The notes beneath the pieces were generated by a model. The model was not told the DNA's origin. It saw nothing but the letters and a program-made list of their open reading frames with translations, and made no database searches. A stretch of DNA of 6,119 nt from Candidatus Dojkabacteria bacterium UBA5209 (lineage in GTDB: Bacteria > Patescibacteriota > Dojkabacteria > SC72), in the NCBI GenBank assembly GCA_002412645.1, contig DHVL01000042.1, forward strand, positions 16,716 through 22,834, written 5' to 3'. Within the stretch, counting starts at the first letter, position 1, and the number at the start of each line of letters is the position of its first letter. Below, piece by piece: positions 1-4,221 of the stretch. The translations under genes and the position numbers were made by a program.

Positions 1-63
1 AATCTTTTCATACATATCTAATCTTTGATTAATTTCTTTAACTTCTCCTTTTGAATATTTCAT
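1..63 (-). CDS. Partial gene, N-terminal 21 codons only, unknown function
   Basis: An ATG at 63-61 on the minus strand opens a frame that stays open to the window edge, giving 21 residues beginning MKYSKGEVKEINQRL. The start lies 18 bases after the stop of the coiled-coil gene on the same strand, so the two are probably co-transcribed. No Shine-Dalgarno sequence precedes it, as for most genes here. The visible part is charged and probably helical. Too little is present to assign a family, and the frame could be a chance opening. Confidence 0.45.
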   Translation of the reverse strand, partial: MKYSKGEVKEINQRLDMYEKI

Positions 64-81
64 AATGTTTTAAATAATAAT

Positions 82-558
82 TTATTTCTTTTTTCTATAA
101 CCTATCTTCTGATCTTTATCACAGAACCCTTTTACCAAAGAGTCTGAATTCATAACAACCCTTACAACATCATCAACCCTTAATTCAACCCTGTCTAATC
201 TATCCCTATTTAAATTCTCTCTAGCCCTTAACTCTAATATATTCTTATCTATTGACTCCAACCTTTTATCTATCCTCTTAAACGTCAATTCGTATAATTT
301 GCCCTGCTGTTTAAGATCTTCAACGTCATTCTCTAATTTCTCTAAATGTTTAGCAATTAGTTTAAAGTTAATCTCCATTATCTTTTCTAGTCTATCCAAT
401 CTTTCTTCAATTGCTTCAAACCTTCTATCTATCTTCTCAAACTTTTGGTCTATTTGTTCAAACTTCTGGTCTATCTGCCCAAACTTACTATCTATCGACT
501 CAAACCTACCCTCAAACAATTCTTTAATATTCTTTAAATCTTCTTTTGTAAGAGACAT
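82..558 (-). CDS. Coiled-coil heptad-repeat protein, function unknown
   Basis: This 158-residue protein has no signal peptide or membrane segment and is probably cytoplasmic. Residues 19-60 are six near-perfect heptads of the form F-E-x-I-D-x-K (for example FEQIDQK at 33-39), drifting to LDRLEKI at 54-60. The hydrophobic residues recur with coiled-coil spacing, and charged heptads continue to about residue 130 (KLENDVEDL, KRIDKRLESIDK, RLDRVELRVDDV). A short non-repetitive tail contains the only cysteine (residue 146) and ends in three lysines. Such proteins usually form dimeric or trimeric rods and act as scaffolds, but homology searches of coiled coils are misleading, so I assign no function. 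It is transcribed away from the carboxypeptidase gene and probably shares an operon with the partial gene to its left. The ATG at 558 follows an AT-rich leader without a Shine-Dalgarno sequence. Confidence 0.8.
   Translation of the reverse strand: MSLTKEDLKNIKELFEGRFESIDSKFGQIDQKFEQIDQKFEKIDRRFEAIEERLDRLEKIMEINFKLIAKHLEKLENDVEDLKQQGKLYELTFKRIDKRLESIDKNILELRARENLNRDRLDRVELRVDDVVRVVMNSDSLVKGFCDKDQKIGYRKKK
379..504 (-). repeat. In-gene tandem 21-base (heptad) repeat
   Basis: Six consecutive 21-base units encode residues 19-60 of the coiled-coil protein. The middle units are very similar at DNA level (FGQIDQK, FEQIDQK, FEKIDRR), which points to growth by repeat duplication and makes this a likely site of length variation between strains. 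Confidence 0.7.
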
Positions 559-620
559 AAAAATATGTTTAAAAATTTAAATATATCTGGAAAGGGGAAT
601 CAGTAGAATGTGATAATTTA

Positions 621-641
621 ATATATCAGAGTCAGATATAT
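621..641. promoter_or_regulatory. Inverted repeat in the divergent intergenic region
   Basis: ATATATC at 621-627 and GATATAT at 635-641 are exact inverted repeats separated by 7 bases. They lie between the divergent coiled-coil and carboxypeptidase genes, where promoters of both should be. The site could be an operator or a chance AT-rich dyad. The rest of 559-758 holds TATAAA at 677-682 and other AT-rich -10-like strings, but no -35/-10 pair I would defend. Confidence 0.25.
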
Positions 642-758
642 ACTTCCTGACCTATATACACGTAGTAAGGAGCTTGTATAAACCTCACTATTCATCAACA
701 ACTACTCCACAAGGTAATACACATTCCCCACTATCTGCTTCCCTTAATATCTTGTAAA

Positions 759-1568
759 ATGAGGGATATGATAAAAATATTGGTAATACTCTTTTTAATA
801 ATCTCTCTCTTTTTCTTACCTCAAAAAACAGAGGATAAAGAGTGGATAGTAAATAGAGAAGTAGTTGCAAGAAAACCCTTTGTAATAAAAGAGCCAGTAG
901 ATAGTACACCCATTGAAAAGGTACAAAACAGAATAGATATACCAACTACAACAAGTGATTGGTGGAAATATCCAGATGTAATATATGAGACTACAAAAAG
1001 TGGTAATGACTTACTGGTCTTAGTAAATAAACAGTACAAGCTACCAAGTACATATGCTCCCTCTGATTTAGTTAGAGCAAGTAACTCAGGTATTAGAAGA
1101 GGAGAGAATTACTATCTTAGAAATATCTTAATACCTGATCTAACTAATATGGTAAATGATGCAAAGAGTAGTGGTATAGATTTAAGTATTGTAAGCGGAT
1201 ATAGGTCATATCAAACACAGGTAAGTACATATAACTACTGGTTAACAAAAAACAACAACAATGTAGATTATGTTGATACCTTTTCAGCAAGACCAGGTCA
1301 TAGTCAACATCAATTAGGAACAGCTATTGATTTTAGTAGTAGTGAAATAGGAGATAGATTGGGGGATACATTTGCATATACCAATGCTAGTAAGTGGTTA
1401 ATAGAGAATGCATATAAATATGGATTCGTACTTTCATTTCCCAAAGGATATGAAAGTATAACTGGGTATAAATATGAGAGTTGGCATTACAGATATATTG
1501 GGAAAGCTAATTCTACCGAAATGATAAATAGTGGTATGATATTAGAGAATTACCTTAGAACTAAGTAA
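759..1568 (+). CDS. VanY-type D-alanyl-D-alanine carboxypeptidase (M15 metallopeptidase)
   Basis: This 269-residue protein has an N-terminal hydrophobic signal or anchor (about residues 5-20), a low-complexity linker, and an M15B (VanY) zinc peptidase domain from about residue 85. Family signatures are visible: SGYRSYQTQ at 146-154; the SxHxxGxAxD zinc motif as SQHQLGTAID at 182-191, giving His184 and Asp191; and ESWHYRYIG at 240-248, giving the catalytic base Glu240 and third zinc ligand His243. All key residues are present, so it should be active. The family removes the terminal D-Ala from peptidoglycan stem peptides outside the membrane; it acts in wall maturation and does not by itself imply vancomycin resistance. 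ATG 759 is chosen over ATG 768 because it keeps the basic residues before the hydrophobic stretch; neither has a well-spaced ribosome site. The stop abuts the sortase start, implying co-transcription. Confidence 0.93.
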   Translation: MRDMIKILVILFLIISLFFLPQKTEDKEWIVNREVVARKPFVIKEPVDSTPIEKVQNRIDIPTTTSDWWKYPDVIYETTKSGNDLLVLVNKQYKLPSTYAPSDLVRASNSGIRRGENYYLRNILIPDLTNMVNDAKSSGIDLSIVSGYRSYQTQVSTYNYWLTKNNNNVDYVDTFSARPGHSQHQLGTAIDFSSSEIGDRLGDTFAYTNASKWLIENAYKYGFVLSFPKGYESITGYKYESWHYRYIGKANSTEMINSGMILENYLRTK

Positions 1569-2207
1569 ATGGGAAAGAAAAATACATTAAAAGTACTCTC
1601 AAAAATATACCTTATAGGAGGTATTGTATTAGTATTTCTTGCTTTCGCAGCACTTTCTGTCTCCTTCTATCCTAATATCTGGTACTCACTTAAAGATGAT
1701 GCTTCTGCACAAGACACAACCTCTATCGCTCAAGTAGTAGAAGACAAGCAGGAACCTGAAGTAGAAGAAAAGATAGAGAGAAGCTTACCTCCTTTAGATG
1801 AAACCTTACCTAAAGAGAATATAATAAAGATATCCACAATAGGGGTAGATGCAGAGATAATACAGCACGAAGATCCATACAAAGGACTACTTAAAGGCAC
1901 ATGGATAGTTCCTGAGTTTGGTACTCCTGAAAACAATGAGCTACCAATAATAATTGCTGCACATAGATTCGGATATACAAGTTGGAGTAGAGAGTTTAGA
2001 TATACTAATTCCTTTTATAATCTCCCCAAAACCAAGGTAGGAGATACTATCCAAATTATATGGAATCAAAGAGTATATGAATATGAAATCTATAAAGCAG
2101 AAGATGATACACAGATTACTGACTATAATGCAGACCTAATCCTATACACATGTAGGATGTACAACTCTCCAATCAGAGTATTCAGATATCTACAGAGAGT
2201 TAACTAG
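1569..2207 (+). CDS. Sortase, membrane-anchored cysteine transpeptidase
   Basis: This 212-residue protein has a basic N-terminus, one membrane segment at about residues 13-33, an acidic linker (about 43-80) and a C-terminal sortase fold. The catalytic triad is visible: His132 in IIAAHRFGY, Cys195 in LILYTC (the TLxTC motif) and Arg203 in NSPIRVFR. Sortases cleave a C-terminal sorting signal, usually between Thr and Gly, and join the surface protein to a cell-wall amine. An N-terminal anchor and short single-domain form resemble the class D/E/F housekeeping group, but I cannot fix the class by eye. The ATG directly follows the TAA of the carboxypeptidase gene with no Shine-Dalgarno sequence, so translation is probably coupled. 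The microprotein at 2286-2513 just downstream looks like a possible substrate. Confidence 0.93.
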   Translation: MGKKNTLKVLSKIYLIGGIVLVFLAFAALSVSFYPNIWYSLKDDASAQDTTSIAQVVEDKQEPEVEEKIERSLPPLDETLPKENIIKISTIGVDAEIIQHEDPYKGLLKGTWIVPEFGTPENNELPIIIAAHRFGYTSWSREFRYTNSFYNLPKTKVGDTIQIIWNQRVYEYEIYKAEDDTQITDYNADLILYTCRMYNSPIRVFRYLQRVN

Positions 2208-2210
2208 CTA

Positions 2211-2266
2211 CCCCATAGTATTGTTTATTTCCCCATTTTAATATATAATATCTATTGTAATTTAAT
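2211..2266 (+). repeat. Promoter-containing direct repeat, copy 1
   Basis: This segment and 2555-2611 align along their length with one gap. They share ATAGTATTGT, a CCAT in the spacer, TATAAT, and an ATTTAAT that starts 11 bases after the TATAAT in both. Of the first 26 aligned bases 21 match by hand count. Conservation beyond the core hexamers suggests duplication or a shared regulator site. Confidence 0.6.
2221..2249 (+). promoter_or_regulatory. Sigma-70-type promoter for the microprotein gene
   Basis: TTGTTT (2221-2226), a 17-base spacer and an exact TATAAT (2244-2249) form a good housekeeping-type promoter. Transcription should start near 2256, leaving a leader of about 30 bases before ATG 2286. 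It separates the microprotein from the VanY-sortase operon and implies independent, probably strong expression. Confidence 0.7.
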
Positions 2267-2285
2267 TTGTTCTTTACAAATTCAA

Positions 2286-2513
2286 ATGAACAAGAAGAAA
2301 AACTTCTTCTTGGTATCTATCCTTGCTATTGGAATACTTACTATTTTTAATACTCCAGTATTGGCGGATGGTTACAGCCCATATCAACCACACATCCCAG
2401 AAGAGACTGGACTTGTTGATGGTATGATATTTAATATTGTTGCTGTAATCTCATATCTTTCAGGTATCGCTTCTATTGGTTTAGCTAAGTTTCTATCTAG
2501 TAAGATAGGTTAA
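2286..2513 (+). CDS. Secreted microprotein with sortase-like sorting signal
   Basis: This 75-residue protein starts with a textbook signal peptide: MNKKKN, a hydrophobic core at 7-21, and a probable cleavage site after Ala27 (PVLA then DG). A short proline- and tyrosine-containing segment follows, then IPEETG at 37-42, a hydrophobic stretch at about 47-67 and a tail with Lys68 and Lys73. That order (Pro-x-x-Thr-Gly, hydrophobic segment, basic tail) is the architecture of a cell-wall sorting signal, and a sortase gene ends 78 bases upstream. The motif has one residue more than LPxTG, so substrate status is inferred. If both cuts occur, only about 14 residues (28-41) would be displayed. The alternative is a small two-helix membrane protein. 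Its own promoter lies upstream; there is no Shine-Dalgarno sequence. Confidence 0.75.
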   Translation: MNKKKNFFLVSILAIGILTIFNTPVLADGYSPYQPHIPEETGLVDGMIFNIVAVISYLSGIASIGLAKFLSSKIG

Positions 2514-2527
2514 CCGAGATTAATACG

Positions 2528-2561
2528 TATAGGGTAGGGGACTTTATGTTCCCACCCTATA
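2528..2561 (+). terminator. Stable hairpin after the microprotein gene, possible terminator
   Basis: Bases 2528-2542 pair with 2548-2561 in a 14-pair stem with one bulged A (2536), one G-U pair (2540-2550) and a 5-base loop. It starts 15 bases after the microprotein stop, as a terminator would, but no uridine run follows. The 3' arm also runs into the second promoter copy, so it could instead protect the mRNA end or regulate that promoter. Confidence 0.5.
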
Positions 2562-2611
2562 GTATTGTGTACTTGGCCATATATTTGATATAATGTAATA
2601 GATCATTTAAT
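2555..2611 (+). repeat. Promoter-containing direct repeat, copy 2
   Basis: This is the partner of 2211-2266, with the shared blocks ATAGTATTGT (2559-2568), CCAT (2577-2580), TATAAT (2589-2594) and ATTTAAT (2605-2611). Unlike copy 1 it is not followed closely by an open reading frame. Confidence 0.6.
2565..2594 (+). promoter_or_regulatory. Sigma-70-type promoter facing the structured non-coding region
   Basis: TTGTGT (2565-2570), an 18-base spacer and an exact TATAAT (2589-2594) make a plausible promoter with a start near 2601. The next credible start codon is ATG 2931, so the transcript would begin with about 330 untranslated bases or be a separate non-coding RNA. Confidence 0.6.
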
Positions 2612-2677
2612 ACTGCACCTTAAAAATCTAACCACTTTCACAGACTAAAAAATAGATATTTGAAGTAAACAACTTAC

Positions 2678-2725
2678 TTTAGTTATCTCTTTTTTATTAA
2701 AGAGAAGTTCTTTAACATAACTAAA
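2678..2725 (+). other. Two-part stem-loop with an alternative partner
   Basis: TTTAGTTAT (2678-2686) is exactly complementary to ATAACTAAA (2717-2725). Inside, CTCTTT (2687-2692) pairs with AAAGAG (2699-2704). The same AACTAA (2719-2724) can instead pair with TTAGTT at 2764-2769, so two mutually exclusive folds are possible. AT-rich sequence produces such pairs by chance, hence modest confidence. Confidence 0.4.
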
Positions 2726-2794
2726 TATATATTTTAATGATACTTGTATCTTAGGTATATATATTAGTTAAATAGGGTGGTGGATATTCTCCTT

Positions 2795-2865
2795 CCTATT
2801 ACACATGTGAGGGATATAGTTAATTATATTTATAGTTAATTGTATCCTTCACACGGTGTGAGAGG
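2795..2865 (+). repeat. Long 71-base hairpin (inverted repeat)
   Basis: Bases 2806-2827 pair with 2832-2853 in 22 consecutive pairs around the loop ATTT (2828-2831). Eighteen are Watson-Crick and four are G-U in the plus-strand RNA. After a 1-by-2 internal loop the stem resumes (2799-2804 with 2856-2861) and, after one mismatch, adds 2795-2797 with 2863-2865. The wobble-only deviations in the core favour an RNA structure. No uridine run follows, so it is not an ordinary terminator. Confidence 0.7.
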
Positions 2866-2890
2866 TGCAGCCGCAAGGCCAGAGATTTTA

Positions 2891-2906
2891 TTCTTTTGCA
2901 AAAGAA
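2891..2906. promoter_or_regulatory. Perfect 16-base palindrome upstream of the lipoprotein gene
   Basis: TTCTTTTGCAAAAGAA is exactly self-complementary and ends 10 bases before the ribosome binding site. It could be a dimeric repressor site or, in RNA, a 6-pair hairpin with loop TGCA close enough to the ribosome site to affect initiation. Confidence 0.45.
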
Positions 2907-2916
2907 GAAAATGTTC

Positions 2917-2923
2917 AAAGGAG
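2917..2923 (+). promoter_or_regulatory. Strong Shine-Dalgarno site deciding the lipoprotein start
   Basis: AAAGGAG lies 7 bases before ATG 2931, ideal spacing. It fixes the start at 2931 rather than the in-frame GTG at 2865, and the signal peptide begins exactly there. The other complete genes in the window lack a comparable, well-spaced site. Confidence 0.85.
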
Positions 2924-2930
2924 AAATAAA

Positions 2931-3464
2931 ATGAAGACCAAGAAATTCCTAATTGTTGTATCAATGCTTATTGCTATGTTAGCTTTGAGCGCATGTACAT
3001 TTTCCTTTTCCATTGATGGGAAAGAGGTCATTAACGGTAATGCGGACAAAGAAGCTCTCGCTTCTGCAATTTGCATAACCTGCGATGATGGGAAAGCTGT
3101 TGTTGTTTCAGAAGAAATTTCTGACGATGTCGAAGAAAAAACTGCTGTTGCAGAAGAAACTTCCGATGATGTCGAAGAAAAAACTGAAACAAAAAGACTT
3201 GTACTTCCAGAAGGAAATGCATATGTATGTAAATACATGGACGGATTCGATTCTGAAGGACAAGCTGTGCCATCAGGTACAGAACTAATTGGTCCCGCAG
3301 TGGTCAAGCCAAATCGTGATATAGATTTCGCCTATCTGGTACTCGTTGATGTAGAATACACAACAATAGAATCAGATGAGGTAATCTGGATGCTCGATGG
3401 AGACAATGCATGCGTTTTTTCGCAAGCAAAGTTCTTTTCCACTTCGGAAGAATTCACACCTTAA
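2931..3464 (+). CDS. Lipoprotein of unknown function, probably foreign
   Basis: This 177-residue protein opens with a bacterial lipoprotein signal: MKTKK, a hydrophobic core at 6-18, and the lipobox LSAC (19-22), so Cys22 should be lipidated and the protein held on the outer face of the membrane. A CxxC pair follows (Cys48, Cys51), then an acidic linker of two 14-residue repeats (59-72 and 73-86), then a compact C-terminal domain (about 88-177) with Cys100 and Cys161 that I do not recognise. The gene differs from its neighbours: about 40-43% GC in two 60-base blocks against 22-25% in the gene to its right, codons such as CTC, GCG and CGT, a strong Shine-Dalgarno site and its own terminator. 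I infer horizontal acquisition; a chimeric assembly join is the alternative. A 199-residue reading from GTG 2865 would bury the signal peptide and is less likely. Confidence 0.85.
   Translation: MKTKKFLIVVSMLIAMLALSACTFSFSIDGKEVINGNADKEALASAICITCDDGKAVVVSEEISDDVEEKTAVAEETSDDVEEKTETKRLVLPEGNAYVCKYMDGFDSEGQAVPSGTELIGPAVVKPNRDIDFAYLVLVDVEYTTIESDEVIWMLDGDNACVFSQAKFFSTSEEFTP
3105..3188 (+). repeat. In-gene tandem repeat, two 42-base units
   Basis: Units 3105-3146 and 3147-3188 match at 36 of 42 bases by hand count and encode V-S/A-E-E-x-S-D-D-V-E-E-K-T-x twice. Half the differences are silent or conservative, so the duplication is not brand new. It forms the acidic linker between the lipid anchor with CxxC and the C-terminal domain. 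Confidence 0.8.
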
Positions 3465-3473
3465 CAAAGAACT

Positions 3474-3537
3474 GGGCCTGTGCTCTGATAACCTGCTGAC
3501 GTATGTCATGCTAACTTTCAGAACCACAGGCCCTTTT
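3474..3537 (+). terminator. Rod-like intrinsic terminator of the lipoprotein gene
   Basis: GGGCCTGTG (3474-3482) is exactly complementary to CACAGGCCC (3525-3533), and TTTT (3534-3537) plus further pyrimidines follow. The 42-base interior folds further: TCTGA (3484-3488) with TCAGA (3518-3522), and TGAC (3497-3500) with GTCA (3505-3508) around GTAT. It lies 9 bases after the lipoprotein stop. The thymine run is short but a terminator is the simplest reading; it also isolates the next gene pair. Confidence 0.7.
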
Positions 3538-3584
3538 CCTTTATATATACCTCTAAAAAGAAACTTCGACTTCCATTTTTCTAC

Positions 3585-3590
3585 TATAAA
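3585..3590 (+). promoter_or_regulatory. Probable -10 element for the downstream gene pair
   Basis: TATAAA within TATAAAAT lies 18 bases before ATG 3609, giving a leader of only about 12 bases. No well-spaced -35 is evident; TTCGAC at 3565-3570 is 14 bases away, too close. The position between a terminator and the next gene supports a promoter here. Confidence 0.4.
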
Positions 3591-3608
3591 ATATATATTA
3601 AAGATAGA

Positions 3609-4220
3609 ATGAAAAACTTCTATCTAAAAATAATTGTCTTCCTTTTAATAGTATTAGCTACATATATATCTGTAGAAAACTACTATACATATACACAAAA
3701 CAAACATTTTCAAATATTGAATCAAAGAAGTAGTTTAATAATACAACTACCCAATACTGAATACTTAGAAATAATATCTAGAAATGATCATGTAAAAAGT
3801 ACTGATATATTTGAAAAACCATTCTCTACTAATACAAAGATTGTTAAAAACTCTAACTTAGAAAACTCCATAGCTAAAACAAATGCACATACAGAATATA
3901 TTGAGAATGGAGAACTTAAGAGAAATCTAGTACTAACACCATTAAGTAATAAATATATCAAAGTACAGATTGATACAGATACACAGTACACATACAGTGA
4001 AGATCTAACCTACAATATCCAAATCGACTATACAAACAAAACAGATTTTAAAGTTGATCAAAATACTGTTAAGTTTACAGACAAAGGATGTAGCGTAGAT
4101 ATAGTAGGGGAGGGTTTAAAATACTCTTTTACAGATAATGGACAGTCGGTTGTACTAAGTAAAAAGTATGAACCAAAACTAACCTTCATATTCAATTTAA
4201 ATATAGATTGTACTAATTAG
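3609..4220 (+). CDS. Membrane-anchored extracellular protein, unknown function
   Basis: This 203-residue protein has one N-terminal membrane segment (about residues 7-23, after MKNFYLK) and an otherwise polar domain predicted outside the cell. The C-terminal half is rich in alternating polar and beta-branched residues (IKVQIDTDTQYTYS, LTYNIQIDYT), suggesting a beta-sandwich fold. The only cysteines, Cys161 and Cys201, could form a disulfide. I recognise no family motif. Its TAG is followed after one base by the start of the large membrane protein, so the two are probably co-transcribed and coupled, and it may be an accessory subunit of that protein; this is inferred from position only. No Shine-Dalgarno sequence is present. 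Low GC and frequent ATA codons match the rest of the host-like genes. Confidence 0.8.
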   Translation: MKNFYLKIIVFLLIVLATYISVENYYTYTQNKHFQILNQRSSLIIQLPNTEYLEIISRNDHVKSTDIFEKPFSTNTKIVKNSNLENSIAKTNAHTEYIENGELKRNLVLTPLSNKYIKVQIDTDTQYTYSEDLTYNIQIDYTNKTDFKVDQNTVKFTDKGCSVDIVGEGLKYSFTDNGQSVVLSKKYEPKLTFIFNLNIDCTN

Positions 4221-4221
4221 T

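Larger units (their letters stand above)
2595..2930 (+). other. Gene-free structured region: candidate non-coding RNA or long leader
   Basis: No convincing reading frame exists here on either strand. What is seen is a series of stem-loops on the plus strand: 2663-2679 (6 pairs), 2678-2725 (9-pair outer and 6-pair inner stems), the long hairpin 2795-2865, a GCC-GCAA-GGC hairpin at 2870-2879 with a GNRA-type loop, and a palindrome at 2891-2906. A promoter sits at the upstream end and a strong ribosome site for the lipoprotein gene at the downstream end. It could be one leader RNA, a separate small RNA followed by the lipoprotein gene's own promoter, or remnants of an insertion. I do not recognise a known riboswitch or RNA family. 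Confidence 0.45.

Noticed and set aside
299..580. A 93-codon plus-strand frame opposite the coiled-coil gene.
   Set aside because: Its FSNFWSICSN-type repetition is just the reverse complement of the heptad repeat.
674..757. A TTG-started 27-codon frame preceded by AAGGAG, ending one base before the carboxypeptidase start.
   Set aside because: The AAGGAG is only one base from the TTG, too close, and the peptide (Thr/Ser/Pro-rich) shows no recognisable leader feature.
2861..2885. AGAGGTGC recalls the opening of the lysine riboswitch.
   Set aside because: Only a short string matches; the remaining conserved helices and junction are absent in the space before the gene.
2865..2930. A 22-residue N-terminal extension of the lipoprotein from GTG 2865.
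   Set aside because: A strong ribosome site and a standard signal peptide both mark ATG 2931, and an extension would move the lipobox away from the N-terminus.
2595..2930. tRNA, tmRNA, RNase P RNA, SRP RNA or a CRISPR array in the gene-free region.
   Set aside because: I see no cloverleaf, no conserved core of these RNAs and no regularly spaced direct repeats.
2911..2934. A 7-codon minicistron (ATG 2911 to TGA overlapping ATG 2931) as a leader peptide.
   Set aside because: It has no ribosome site of its own and contains the ribosome site of the main gene; chance is sufficient.
2915..3307. A 130-codon open frame on the minus strand across the lipoprotein gene.
   Set aside because: It is the antisense shadow of a well-supported gene; its serine-rich low complexity mirrors the acidic repeat on the other strand.
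3468..3537. The rod-like hairpin after the lipoprotein gene resembles an integron attC recombination site, which would make the gene a cassette.
   Set aside because: The outer arms GGGCCTGTG/CACAGGCCC lack the RYYYAAC and GTTRRRY boxes required for attC, and a thymine run follows. A terminator explains it better.
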